64,000 nt of DNA from contig CAVPFB010000003.1 in the NCBI GenBank assembly GCA_963703665.1, forward strand, positions 186,001 to 250,000. Direction: 5' to 3'. The position numbers and the translations under genes were made by a program. Below the pieces are notes generated by a model, which saw only the letters and a list, made by a program, of their open reading frames with translations, searched no databases and was not told the origin of the DNA. The first letter of the stretch is position 1; each line of letters opens with the position of its first letter. Origin of the DNA: AP-15 sp963703665 (GTDB lineage Bacteria; Pseudomonadota; Alphaproteobacteria; ATCC43930; CGMCC-115725). Shown piece by piece: positions 46,093 through 55,450 of the stretch.

Positions 46093-46168
46093 ATCGTGTC
46101 TGACCATGCGATCTCCAGGCCGAGACGAGAGACGCATGGCCCCGGAACGGGATAGGAGACCGATCGAT

Positions 46169-47402
46169 ATGGCAGAGATCGATATGGCAGAGCCGCATGG
46201 TCCGCTGCACGGCGTCAAGGTGGTCGCCTGCTCGACGGCGCAGGCCGGTACGGTGCCATACATGCTGATGGCCGATCTGGGCGCCGAGGTGATCAAGATC
46301 GAGGTGCCGCAGGTCGGCGACAATTCGCGCGGCTCGACCGTCCTGCCAGGCTTTCCCAGCACCTATTTCGAGACCAACAATCGCGGCGTGAAGAGCGTGA
46401 CCCTCAACCTGAAGAGCGAGGAGGGCCGCAAAATCCTGCGCAAGCTGGTCGCGGAGGCGGACATTTTCGGGCAGAACTTCCGCCCCGGCGCCGCGGAAAA
46501 GAACGGCTTCGGCTATGACGAACTGCGCAAGGCGAACCCGAAGCTCGTCTACGTCTCGGTCTCGGGCTACGGTCCGAGGGGGCCGCATGCAGCGCTGCCG
46601 GGGACCGATTCGATGGCCCAGGCGCTGGGCGGCGTCGCCCAGGCCTATTCGACGCCGGGACAACCGCTGAAAACCGGCATCGTCTCGGTCGCTGACGAAA
46701 CCTGCGCGATCCTCGCTTTTGGCGGTGCGCTCGCCGCGCTGACCTGCGCGCGCGCCACCGGCATCGGGCAAAAGGTCGATTGCTCGCTGCTCGGCGGGCA
46801 GATCCGGCTGATGGGCTGGACTTCTGACGACAACGATGTGGCGCAACCGCGATCCGGTCACCGGCCAGGCCCGCATCACCGGCACGCCCGAACGCCCGGG
46901 CCTCAGCGCCAGCTTCAACGACGAGGACGGCAAACCCTTGGTGTTTCAGCTGAACGGCGCCCGCAAATGGCGTGACGCGATGGCGGCACTGGGGTTTTAT
47001 AAGGCCCTCGAAGAGGCCGGCTTCGGCGATCTCGGGATCGTCAACGCGTCGGAGGAAAAGCGAGCGGCCTTGCTGCACATGCTCGACGAGCTGTTCGCGA
47101 CCGGGTCGCGCGACGATTGGGTGGCGCGGCTGCGCGGGGCCGACATCGTCTCGGCGCCGATCAACACGCTGCTCGAAGCCGCCGACGATCCCGACGTGCT
47201 GGCCAACGGCTATGTGACCGAGATCGACTACCCGAAGCACGGCAAGAGGCTGAAGGTGCACGGCTCGCCGTGGCACTTCTCCGAAACGCCCGCCCATATC
47301 GGCATCGCGCCCGAGCTCGGCGCGCACAACGACGAAGTCCTGACGAACCTCGGCTATACCCCGGCGCAGATTGAGGATTTGCGAGAACGAAAGATCATCT
47401 GA
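46169..47402 (+). CDS. CaiB/BaiF-family CoA transferase (one frame break)
   Basis: 410 aa after repair; ATG 46169 follows TAGGAGA. Class III CoA-transferase motifs are GVKVVACSTAQAGTVPYMLM, LGAEVIKIEVPQVGD, SVTLNLKSEEGRKILRKLVA and GYGPRGPHAALPGTDSMAQA, which includes the active-site Asp (PGTD). Near 46824 an extra G (TCT-G-ACG) breaks the frame just before TTMWRNRDPVTGQA. It ends GYTPAQIEDLRERKII. The CoA donor and acceptor are unknown. Confidence 0.87.
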
Positions 47403-47494
47403 GGCCGGCGAGCGCGGCCGCCGGTGCTGCCGACCGCAACCGATCGCCGGCAACTGGTGTATTGTCCCCGGAACCATCGCCGAGCGGAGGAAGC

Positions 47495-47896
47495 ATGCTC
47501 ACGATCCTCGATATGAATGCCGAGTTCGCCAAGCTGAAGACCTTGCGCGGGCGCACCCCGGAAACCCCCGCAGCCGAGCGCGAAGGCGCCTTCGCCAGAC
47601 TGGCGCCGTATCGCGACAGCGCGATCAACGCGGCCAAATTTTCTGGAGAGGGCCCGTGGGAGCGCCACCCGAACGGCGACGAAATCGTGCAGGTCGTCGA
47701 CGGCGCCACGATTCTGCACGTCATGTTTGACGACGGCCCGCAATCTTTCGCGCTGAAAGCGGGGATGACGGTGATCGTGCCGCAAGGGAAGTGGCACCGC
47801 TTCGAGGCGCCCGACGGGGTCAGCCTGATGACCACCACACCGCAGCCGACCCAGCATCTGACCTTCGCCATCGACGACCCGCGAACCCTCGAATAA
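47495..47896 (+). CDS. Cupin-domain protein
   Basis: 133 aa; ATG 47495 after GGAGGAAGC. A single cupin barrel: motif 1 is GPWERHPNGDEIVQVVDG (His-x-x-x-x-Glu metal ligands) and motif 2 is GMTVIVPQGKWHRFEAPDGV (His). Small cupins of this type may be enzymes or sensors; substrate unknown. It is single-gene, followed by a likely terminator. Confidence 0.8.
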   Translation: MLTILDMNAEFAKLKTLRGRTPETPAAEREGAFARLAPYRDSAINAAKFSGEGPWERHPNGDEIVQVVDGATILHVMFDDGPQSFALKAGMTVIVPQGKWHRFEAPDGVSLMTTTPQPTQHLTFAIDDPRTLE

Positions 47897-47972
47897 CGGC
47901 TTGGGTCATATTGGAACCGGCCGTCCCGGCGCCATCGGGGCTGCCGCGACCTGTCCCACCCGTCCAACCATG

Positions 47973-47998
47973 ACCCGGCGGAAAGCCCGGGTGGTTTT
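47973..47998 (+). terminator. Candidate Rho-independent terminator
   Basis: ACCCGG and CCGGGT form a 6-bp stem around an 8-nt loop, followed by GGTTTT. It lies 77 bp after the cupin stop. The T-run is short, so confidence is moderate. Confidence 0.45.
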
Positions 47999-48039
47999 GC
48001 GACCCGCTGATGTGCGAACCTGAGGCTTGGTGCCGGCGA

Positions 48040-48110
48040 CCCTCACCCGCCTCCCCCCGATCTGGTCCGGGGTCGGCACCCTCTCCCGCCAGGGCTGGGT
48101 GGTGAGGGCG
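48040..48110. repeat. Intergenic palindromic repeat
   Basis: CCCTCACCC at the left is mirrored by GGGTGGTGAGGG at the right, enclosing CTCCC-rich sequence with CCGGGGTCGG. Similar GAGGGTCAGGGCGATGGGTG wording occurs near 53612, so this is probably one of a dispersed family. Confidence 0.45.
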
Positions 48111-48157
48111 TGCGTGGGCACGATCTACCTGATTTCGACCACCAGAAAGGAGTTGCC

Positions 48158-49021
48158 ATGCGTCCCCAGGCTGCCGCGCTGAAGGCGCTGCTCGACCAGC
48201 CCGAGCTCCAAATCATGCCCGGCTGCGGCGACGGCATGGGCGCCCGGCTGATCGAGGAAGCCGGCTTTCGCACCGGCTTCGCCTCCGGCTCCAGCATCGC
48301 CGCGATGCGTCTGGCGATGCCCGACATGGACCTCTTGACCTTTCCGGAAATGGCCGACGCGGTCGAGACCGTGATCGCCGCAGCACCGGATGTGCTGTGG
48401 CTGGCCGATGGCGACACCGGCTACGGCAACGCGCTCGCCGTGCAGAAGACGGTTCGCGCCTATGCCCGTCGCGGCGCTGCCGCGGTCTTGATCGAGGACA
48501 AGGCCTGGCCGCGCCCGCTCGGCCACGACGGCGCCAAGCTGGTGATCGAGCGCGACGCCGCGATCCTGCGCTGCCGCGCCGCGGTCGAGGCCTGCCATCA
48601 GGAAGGCGTTTTACTGCTGGCCCGCACCGACGCCCGCACCTCGCGCGGGTTCGACGAGGCCTTGGCGCGGGTAAAGGTGTTCGCGGCCGAGGGCGCCGAT
48701 ATCCTTTTTCTCGACTCGCCCCAGTCGGAGGCGGAGATGTGCGAAGCGGTCGCGGCCTGCGAGGGCAAACCGGCGCTCGCCGTGACCTCGCCCGCCGGCC
48801 GTCACTTCATGCCCGGCGACGCCGAGCTGCAACGGCTCGGCGTCAAGATCGTCGTCTACCCGCAGCAGATCCTCGCCGCGACCGTGCATGCGGTGCGCGC
48901 GGCTCTCGCCGGGCTGAAGGGTGGCACCAAGCCACCGTTGGCGACCCCCGCCGAGCTGGCGACAGCGATCCGCTCGGCGCATTACCTCGCCCGCGACGCG
49001 CGCTGGCCCGACCCGCGCTGA
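48158..49021 (+). CDS. Isocitrate lyase/PEP mutase-fold protein
   Basis: 287 aa; ATG 48158 follows AAAGGAG. The fold is recognised from MPGCGDGMGARLIEEAGF, DTGYGNALAVQKTVRAY (metal-site Asp) and AVLIEDKAWPRPLGHDGAKL. In true lyases the last segment has K[KR]CGH with the catalytic Cys; here RPLGH has Leu, so C-C lyase activity is doubtful. Related proteins act as oxaloacetate decarboxylases or PEP-handling enzymes. Single gene, function open. Confidence 0.82.
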   Translation: MRPQAAALKALLDQPELQIMPGCGDGMGARLIEEAGFRTGFASGSSIAAMRLAMPDMDLLTFPEMADAVETVIAAAPDVLWLADGDTGYGNALAVQKTVRAYARRGAAAVLIEDKAWPRPLGHDGAKLVIERDAAILRCRAAVEACHQEGVLLLARTDARTSRGFDEALARVKVFAAEGADILFLDSPQSEAEMCEAVAACEGKPALAVTSPAGRHFMPGDAELQRLGVKIVVYPQQILAATVHAVRAALAGLKGGTKPPLATPAELATAIRSAHYLARDARWPDPR

Positions 49022-49082
49022 GCGCGCGGCTCCGCCGGCGATCCTCCTCGGTCGTCAGAAACGGCGATGCCGGTCGGGCGTT

Positions 49083-50192
49083 TCAATAGACGACGACGCT
49101 GCGGATCGATTCTCCGCGGGCCATCAGGTCGAAGCCGTCGTTGATGCGCTCCAGCGGCAATTTGTGGGTGATCAGGTCGTCGATGTTGATCTTGCCGTCC
49201 ATGTACCAGTCGACGATTCGCGGCACGTCGGTGCGGCCCTTGGCGCCGCCAAAGGCGGTCCCTTTCCACACCCGGCCGGTCACCAGCTGAAACGGGCGGG
49301 TGCTGATCTCCTGACCGGCGCCGGCGACGCCGATGATCGTGGCCACACCCCAGCCGCGATGGCAGCATTCGAGCGCTTGGCGCATGATCCCTACGTTGCC
49401 GATACATTCAAAGCTGTAATCGGCGCCGCCCTTGGTCAGATCCACCAGGTAGGGGACGAGGTCGCCCGCGACCTCGCGCGGATCGACGAAATGGGTCATG
49501 CCAAACTGTTCGGCGAGCGCCTTGCGCGCCGGGTTCAAATCGACGCCGACGATCATGTCGGCGCCGACCATCCGGCAGCCCTGCACGACATTGAGGCCGA
49601 TGCCGCCCAGGCCGAACACCACGACCCGAGCGCCGGCCTCGACCTTGGCGGTGTTGATGACGGCACCAATCCCGGTGGTGACGCCGCAGCCGATATAGCA
49701 GACCTTGTCGAACGGCGCGTCGTCGCGGATCTTGGCGACCGCGATCTCCGGCAGGACAGTGAAATTGGCGAAGGTCGAGGTCCCCATGTAGTGGAGGATC
49801 GGCGCGCCGGCGCGGGAGAACCGGCTGGTCCCGTCGGGCATCACGCCCTTCCCCTGGGTGGCGCGGATCGCGGTGCACAGATTGGTCTTGCCCGAGAGGC
49901 AGGATGGGCACTCCCGGCACTCGGGCGTGTAGAGCGGGATGACGTGGTCTCCCGGTTTCACCGAGCGCACCTCGGGGCCGGTTTCGACGACGATCCCTGC
50001 CCCCTCATGGCCGAGGATCGCCGGAAAGAGGCCCTCGGGATCGGCGCCGGAGAGCGTGTATTTGTCGGTGTGGCAGATGCCGGTGGCCTTCACTTCGACC
50101 AGCACCTCGCCGGCGCGGGGGCCGGCCAGATCGACGGTTTCCACGGTCAGCGGCTTGCCCGCTTCATAGGCGATTGCGGCACGCACCTGCAT
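49083..50192 (-). CDS. S-(hydroxymethyl)glutathione dehydrogenase/class III alcohol dehydrogenase
   Basis: 369 aa, typical length. GICHTDKYTLSGADPEGLFP and LGHEGAGIVVETG hold the catalytic zinc ligands. The structural zinc site is the four-Cys ECRECPSCLSGKTNLC. FGLGGIGLNVVQGCR is the NAD-binding motif. The enzyme oxidises the glutathione adduct of formaldehyde and also reduces S-nitrosoglutathione. It may work with fhs in C1 detoxification, though the genes are 22 kb apart. Confidence 0.93.
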   Translation of the reverse strand: MQVRAAIAYEAGKPLTVETVDLAGPRAGEVLVEVKATGICHTDKYTLSGADPEGLFPAILGHEGAGIVVETGPEVRSVKPGDHVIPLYTPECRECPSCLSGKTNLCTAIRATQGKGVMPDGTSRFSRAGAPILHYMGTSTFANFTVLPEIAVAKIRDDAPFDKVCYIGCGVTTGIGAVINTAKVEAGARVVVFGLGGIGLNVVQGCRMVGADMIVGVDLNPARKALAEQFGMTHFVDPREVAGDLVPYLVDLTKGGADYSFECIGNVGIMRQALECCHRGWGVATIIGVAGAGQEISTRPFQLVTGRVWKGTAFGGAKGRTDVPRIVDWYMDGKINIDDLITHKLPLERINDGFDLMARGESIRSVVVY

Positions 50193-50312
50193 CGGGCTTC
50201 TCCCTCGCGCTCAAAGCGGCGACGACGCGGCGACGATAAAACCGAAGCCCGAACCAGGGACGGGGCTCCGCCGCGGACCACATCCGCGCCGCCGCAAACA
50301 GGTCGCGCCGGC

Positions 50313-51707
50313 TCAGCCCGCGGCGTGCGGGTTATAGACCGCGAGCCCGTGCAGGATGTCCAACCCTTGAGTCAATTGCTCGTCGTTGGCACCGCCGATG
50401 TCGCCAGTCGCGACCGACGGCGTGGTTTTAATGGGTGTCGCGGTCGCTCCCGCGGGGGCCCCGGCGGGCGCGGGTTTCGCACCCACGGTCGGCGTCGTGG
50501 ACAGAGCCGGCGCCAGCGGCAACGGCTGGTCGGGGTTGGCCAGCGCGCCCGGCAGGTCGGCTTCGTGGATCCCTTCCTCCTGGGCCAGCTTTTCGATTTT
50601 CAACGGCGTCACGACGATGTCGGGGGTGATCCCCTTGCCCTGGATTTCCCGCCCGTCGGGGGTGGTGAAGCGGGTGGTGGTCAGGCGAATGGCGCCGCCG
50701 CTGGCCAGCGGGATCAGGGTCTCGATGTCGCTTTCGCCATAAGTCTTGGTGCCGAGCAGCATGGCGCGGTGATTGTCCTGCAGCGCGCCGGCGACGAGCT
50801 CGGCCTCATCGGCGGTGCCGCCATTGACCAGGGCGACGATCGGCAGCCCCTTGACCAGGTCGCCCGGGGTGGCGGCGATGTGCTTGAGGCTGTCTGGTTT
50901 GCGGCCCTTGATCAGGGCGACGTCGCCCTTGTCGAGAAATGCGTCTGCGGCGGCCACGGCGTCCTGGAAATTGCCGCCGGGATTGTTGCGCAGGTCGAGC
51001 ACCAGGCCAACCAGCTTGCCGGCGGTCTTGTGCCGCAGATCCTGCACCGCGGCGGCGAGCGCGGCCGGGGTGTCGTCGTCAAACCCGGCGATCCGCACGT
51101 AACCAACATCGCCGTCTTTGACCTGCGCCGTCACGGTCTGGAGGCTCAGGGCGGCGCGCTTCAGCGTGAGCCGGATCGGTTTCTGCTGCTCGCCGCGCTG
51201 CAGGGCCAGCTTCACCGTGCTGCCGACCGGTCCGCGCAGCTTCTGCTCGGCTTCGGCCAAGGTCAGCTCGTAGGTCGGCACCTTGTCGATGGCAAAGATC
51301 AGATCGCCGGGCTCGATCCCGCCTGCCGCCGCGGGCGAACCGTCGCGCGGTGAAATCACCTTCAATTCGCCGTTGTCGAGCATCACTGCCGCGCCGATCC
51401 CGGCCTCGGCGGGGCCGCCCGGCGCGTGCATCGCCTGATACGCCGCCGGATCGATGTAGGCGGCATGCGGATCGAGGCCGGACAGCATGCCGGTGATCGC
51501 CGCATCGATCAGCTTGCTGTCGGCAACCGGGTCGACCGCGTCCTCGCGGATGCGCTCAAAGGCCTGGTCGAACAGGTTCAGCTCGTCATAGACGGCATCT
51601 TTGCTGCCTTGCTGGGCGAACACGCCGCTCGGCGCAGCGCAGGCCGCAGCCAGGATCACGATCGCAAGTTTACGCACGCGGATAACCCTCCAACGAAACC
51701 CTGCCAT
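50313..51707 (-). CDS. S41-family pseudoprotease: catalytic Ser and Lys replaced
   Basis: 464 aa with signal peptide LAIVILAAACAAPSGVFAQQ. A PDZ domain (GIGAAVMLDNGELKVISPRD, about residues 100-185) precedes the core with LVGLVLDLRNNPGGNFQDAV. The nucleophile region reads NGGTADEAELVAGALQDN, where the family has GSASASE: the catalytic Ser position is Asp300. The Lys 25 residues on is Glu325 (TYGESDIE instead of YGKGTVQ). Everything else in the fold is kept. It is therefore predicted inactive, perhaps a peptide-binding or adaptor protein. The C-terminus is Pro/Ala/Thr-rich. Confidence 0.87.
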   Translation of the reverse strand: MAGFRWRVIRVRKLAIVILAAACAAPSGVFAQQGSKDAVYDELNLFDQAFERIREDAVDPVADSKLIDAAITGMLSGLDPHAAYIDPAAYQAMHAPGGPAEAGIGAAVMLDNGELKVISPRDGSPAAAGGIEPGDLIFAIDKVPTYELTLAEAEQKLRGPVGSTVKLALQRGEQQKPIRLTLKRAALSLQTVTAQVKDGDVGYVRIAGFDDDTPAALAAAVQDLRHKTAGKLVGLVLDLRNNPGGNFQDAVAAADAFLDKGDVALIKGRKPDSLKHIAATPGDLVKGLPIVALVNGGTADEAELVAGALQDNHRAMLLGTKTYGESDIETLIPLASGGAIRLTTTRFTTPDGREIQGKGITPDIVVTPLKIEKLAQEEGIHEADLPGALANPDQPLPLAPALSTTPTVGAKPAPAGAPAGATATPIKTTPSVATGDIGGANDEQLTQGLDILHGLAVYNPHAAG

Positions 51708-51887
51708 TTCGCAACGCCGCCGCCGCGGCCATTCGGCGTCGGGCCAAGGCCGCGCGGCAGGGCGAGACCCTAGCCGACCGATCGTGGCATTACCATGATT
51801 CTCGCGGCCGGGTGTCCCGCGGCCGGATTTTCGCTGCCGTCATTCTCGGCGCCTTTGGGCAGCCGCATCAGCGCAAAGGGAAAACAG

Positions 51888-52283
51888 ATGGACATGCTCC
51901 AGCGGATCAACCGGGACATGCTGCCGTTTGCGGCACTGCTCGGCATCGAGTTCGTCAGCGCCGCGGCGGAGCGGATCGTTGCCCGCATGACCGTGCGGCA
52001 GGATCTGTGCACGCGTCCGGCGGTGCTTCACGGCGGTGCGCTGATGGCTTTTGCCGACACGCTCGGCGCGGTCGGCACGCTGGTCAATCTGCCGGACGGG
52101 GCAACCACCACGACGATCGAAAGCAAGACGAATTTCATCGCCGCCGCACCGGCCGGCATGCAGATCGTCGGCGAGGCGACGCCGGTTCACCGCGGCCGCC
52201 GGACAATGGTCTGGCAGACCCGGGTTTCGACGCCCGAGGGCCGGCTGGTGGCGCTCGTCACCCAGACCCAGCTGGTGCTGTGA
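51888..52283 (+). CDS. PaaI-type hotdog thioesterase
   Basis: 131 aa; ATG 51888 (MDMLQRINRDMLPFAALLG). RPAVLHGGALMAFADTLGAV is the HGG signature of the PaaI family, followed by TTTIESKTNFIAAAP and TMVWQTRVSTPEGRLVALVT. It hydrolyses acyl-CoA, often aromatic. Its 3' end overlaps the rsmD 3' end by 26 bp (convergent). Confidence 0.87.
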   Translation: MDMLQRINRDMLPFAALLGIEFVSAAAERIVARMTVRQDLCTRPAVLHGGALMAFADTLGAVGTLVNLPDGATTTTIESKTNFIAAAPAGMQIVGEATPVHRGRRTMVWQTRVSTPEGRLVALVTQTQLVL

Positions 52284-52850
52284 GCCCGCCCTCCCGGCAC
52301 AGAAATATGAGGCGCGCCGCGCCGTAGACGCGTTCGTCGAGCAGCGCAAACCCGTCCTGCCGCGGCGCCGCCTCGCGGGCGGCGATTTCGACCACGGCGA
52401 GCGCGTCGGCGGTGAGCCAGCCGGAAGCGGCCAGAGCCGCCAATGCCGGCCCGGCGAGCCGGCTTCCGTAGGGCGGGTCGAGAAAGGCGAGCGCGCAGGC
52501 GACCGCACCGCGCGGTGGGCGGGTGGCGTCTCCCGGCGACAATACGGCTGCGCGCGGTCTCGCCCAAAATCTCGATGTTGCGGCGCAGCACCGCCAGCGC
52601 CTCGCGGTCGCGCTCGATAAAGAATGCTTCGGCGGCGCCGCGCGACAATGCCTCGAGGCCGAGCGCGCCGGTCCCGGCAAAGGCGTCGAGCACGGCGGCA
52701 TCGGCAAACGGGCAGGCCGCCCGCGGCGAAGCGGCCGTGCGACAGGATGTCGAACAGCGCCTCGCGGGCTCGGTCGCTGGTCGGCCTGACCGCGTCTCCG
52801 AGCGGCGCCGAGAGGCGGCGGCCGCGATGCCTACCGCCGACGATCCGCAT
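52258..52850 (-). CDS. rsmD: 16S rRNA (guanine(966)-N2)-methyltransferase (two frame breaks)
   Basis: 196 aa after repair. It begins MRIVGGRHRGRRLSAP, then RPTSDRAREALFDIL, the family opening. The SAM site is VLDAFAGTGALGLEALSRGA and the catalytic motif is LAFLDPPYGSRLAG (DPPY). Extra bases lie near 52718 (GGC-G-GCC) and 52546 (ATT-G-TCG). It methylates G966 of 16S rRNA during 30S assembly. The ATG lies inside the rluB end (20-bp overlap), a common pairing. Confidence 0.87.
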
Positions 52851-53594
52851 GCGCGGCCCAGCGAGGCGTCTCGGCTCCGAGCTGCTCGGCGAGCGCCTTG
52901 CGCGGCACTTCGGCGATCGACCCGCGCTCGAGATGGCCGAGCTGGAACGGGCCGTAGGAAAGCCGGATCAGCCGCGTGACCTGCAGGCCCAAGATGCTCG
53001 AGCACGCGCCGCACCTCGCGGTTCTTGCCCTCGCTCAGCGCCATCGCGATCCAGGCGTTGCTGCCCTGGGCGCGCTCGAGCTCGGCGCGGATCGGGCCAT
53101 AGGCGACGCCGTCGATCCGCACGCCCTTGGCGAGGGCGGCGAGACGCGCCGGGTCGACCTCGCCATGCACCCGCACCTTGTAGCGCCGAACCCAGCCGGT
53201 CGCCGGCAATTCGAGGCGGCGAGCGAGCGCCCCGTCATTGGTCAGCAGCAAGAGCCCCTCGGAATCGAGGTCGAGGCGGCCGACCGAGATCAGCCGCGGC
53301 AACTCCTTGGGCAATGCGGCGAACACGGTCGGCCGGCCCTTTTCGTCGCGATGCGTGGTGACGAGGCCGGCCGGCTTGTGATAGCGCCACAGCCGCGCCC
53401 GGTCGGGCTGCGGGACCGGCTTGCCGTCGACCCGGATGTCGTTCGCGGCGCTGACCGTGACCGCTGGGCTGGTCAGCACCGCGCCGTCGACCGAGACCCG
53501 GCCCGTCGGCGATCCAGCGCTCGGCGTCGCGCCGCGAGCACAGCCCGGCGCGCGCCAGCAATTTGGCGATGCGCTCGCGCCTCTCCCGATCGGC
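52831..53594 (-). CDS. Pseudouridine synthase RluB/RsuA family (three frame breaks)
   Basis: About 253 aa. An S4 domain opens it (RIAKLLARAGLCSRRDAERW), then LWRYHKPAGLVTTHRDEKGR and the catalytic GRLDLDSEGLLLLTNDG with its Asp. NREVRRVLEHLGLQV is the C-terminal signature. Extra bases occur near 53568, 53503 and 52990. No start codon is visible upstream in the repaired frame, so the N-terminal end is approximate. It modifies uridine in 23S or 16S rRNA. Confidence 0.85.
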
Positions 53595-53644
53595 TCCTCC
53601 GCCCGCGGGGGAGGGTCAGGGCGATGGGTGGGGCCCCGGTGCCG

Positions 53645-54363
53645 TCATCTCGCTGCAGCAGCTTCGACAAAGGCGCGGAAGATGCGGCGGTCGGCCTCGT
53701 CGATCTCGAATTCGGGGTGCCATTGCACGCCGAGGCAAAAGCGGCGGCGCAGGTCCTCGATGCCCTCGACGACGCCGTCCGTCGGCTACCGCGTCGACGA
53801 CGACGCCGGGCCCGGCCTCCTTGACCGCCTGGTGATGGGCGCTGTTGACCGGCGAGATGCTCGGTCCCGGCGATGCGGTGCAGCAGGGTGCCGGCGACGA
53901 TGCGGACATCATGGCCGGGCTCGTTGCGCGGGTTCGGCTGGCGGTGCGGCAAGGCGTCCGGCACCTCGTCCGGGATGTGCTGGACCAGGGTGCCGCCGAG
54001 CGCCACGTTCAGCAATTGCTGGCCGCCGCAGATGCCGAGCACCGGCATCTCGCGGGCGAGCGCACCCCGGGTCGCGGCCAGCTCGAAGGCGGTGCGGCGG
54101 TCCTTGGTCGTGACCGTCGGATGGCGGCTCGCCGCGCCGAACAAGGCCGGGTCGACGTCGAAGCCGCCGCCGGTCACGATCAGCCCGTCGATCCGGTCGA
54201 GATAGAGGGCGGCGGCATCGGGCTCGTGCGGCAACAGGATCGGCAATCCGCCGGCATGGCGCACCGCGTTGCAGTAGTTCTCGCGGATCGCATACCACGG
54301 AAACTTCGACCAGCCGCCCGCCGGCTCGTGATCGAGGGTGAGGCCGATGACCGGTTGTGCCAT
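53645..54363 (-). CDS. Class I glutamine amidotransferase, PuuD/gamma-Glu-GABA hydrolase type (two frame breaks)
   Basis: 238 aa after repair. MAQPVIGLTLDHEPAGGWSK starts it. PEPxxYG-like GLIVTGGGFDVDPALFG, then the nucleophile elbow LGICGGQQLLNVALGG (Cys), and finally CLGVQWHPEFEIDEAD with catalytic His and Glu. Extra G bases near 53867 (CTC-G-CCG) and 53789 (GAC-G-GAC) break the frame; the true stop is TGA at 53645. Peptidase C26 members hydrolyse gamma-glutamyl amides, for example in putrescine use. Confidence 0.85.
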
Positions 54364-54393
54364 GCTGAGTTCCGATCGAACGCGGTGCAGACG

Positions 54394-54790
54394 ATGAGCG
54401 AATTCTACGAGCTGCCGCTGCGCATCCAGACCTACGACATAGACTTTGCCGGCATCGTCAGCAATATCGTGTTCATCCGCTGGCTCGAGGATCTGCGGCT
54501 CGGGCTGATGGACGAGGTCTATCCGCTGGTCCAGGCCCTGGCTGAGGATGTGGCGCCGATCCTGACTGTCGACGCGAATCTCCTATCGCCGGCCGGTGAC
54601 GATCGCCGACCAGCTATTGGGGCGGATGCGCGTCGCCGCGCTCGGCCGGGTGCGCTGGCGGCTCGCCGCCGAATTCACCGTCGCCGGAGCGGTGCATGCC
54701 GAGGCCGAGCAGGAGGGGCTGTTCATGCGGCTCTCGACGCGCCGGCCGATCGCGATCCCGGAGCCGATCCGCCGCCGGCACCACGGATGA
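54394..54790 (+). CDS. Hotdog-fold acyl-CoA thioesterase, YbgC/FcbC-like (one frame break)
   Basis: 131 aa after repair. LPLRIQTYDIDFAGIVSNIV has the Asp and the tyrosine-free variant of the YDTDxxGxVxH motif, so the catalytic loop is partly divergent. Near 54584 an extra C (CTC-C-TAT) breaks the frame before RRPVTIADQLLGRMRV. It ends EPIRRRHHG. The stop overlaps the tadA start (ATGA). Confidence 0.78.
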
Positions 54791-55240
54791 CCAGGCGCCC
54801 GTCGCCGATGGCATTGGCGCTGGCCGAGGCCGAAGCCGCGGCGGCGCGCGGCGAGGTGCCGGTCGGCGCGGTGCTGGTCGACGACGCGGGGCAGGTCGCT
54901 CGCCGCCGCCGGCAACCGGGTCGAAGCCGACCACGACCCGACCGCGCATGCCGAGATGCTGGTGTTGCGCGCAGGCCGCGGCGCGGCCGGCGCTGCGCGG
55001 CTCGCCGGCTGCGATCTGTGGGTTACGCTCGAGCCGTGCGCGATGTGCGCCGCGGCGATCGCGCTGGCGCGGCTGCGCCGGCTTTATTTCGGCGCCTGGG
55101 ACCCAAAGGGCGGCGCGGTCGAGCACGGCCCGCGCCTGTTCGACCAGCCGACCATCCATCACCGCCCGGAGATCTACGGCGGCATCGATGAGCGCCGCTG
55201 CGGCGAATTGCTGCGCGCCTTCTTTCGCGACCGGCGGTAA
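54787..55240 (+). CDS. tadA: tRNA-specific adenosine deaminase (one frame break)
   Basis: 150 aa after repair. ALAEAEAAAARGEVPVGAVL opens the deaminase; an extra G near 54899 (GTC-G-CTC) precedes LAAAGNRVEADHDPTAHAEM. Zinc ligands and catalytic Glu are HAE and PCAMC. PRLFDQPTIHHRPEIYGGI is the C-terminal signature of TadA rather than of cytidine deaminases. It makes inosine at position 34 of tRNA-Arg(ACG) and is normally essential, so the frame break is unlikely to be real. Confidence 0.88.
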
Positions 55241-55319
55241 ATCCGGTGCTCGGGTCGGGTCAGCCTGCTTTTGCAGGTCGTGAAAGACAAGCGAGCAGAT
55301 TTCGACCAAGTACCAGCAG

Positions 55320-55410
55320 TGTCGTCGCGAGAAGCAAAGCGGCGAAGCAATCTCGATCCAACCAGCTCCAGCGCGAAGCCGCCCGAGATTGCTTCGCTCC
55401 GCTCGCAATG
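55320..55410. repeat. Dispersed palindromic repeat
   Basis: GCGAAGCAATCTCG (55342-55355) and its exact complement CGAGATTGCTTCGC (55384-55397) form a 14-bp inverted repeat with a 28-nt spacer. It fills most of the gap between tadA and the stress protein gene and could act as a bidirectional terminator. Confidence 0.55.
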
Positions 55411-55450
55411 CCCCAACGAGATCGGCGGTTCGACCTGATCAGAGGCCGAG

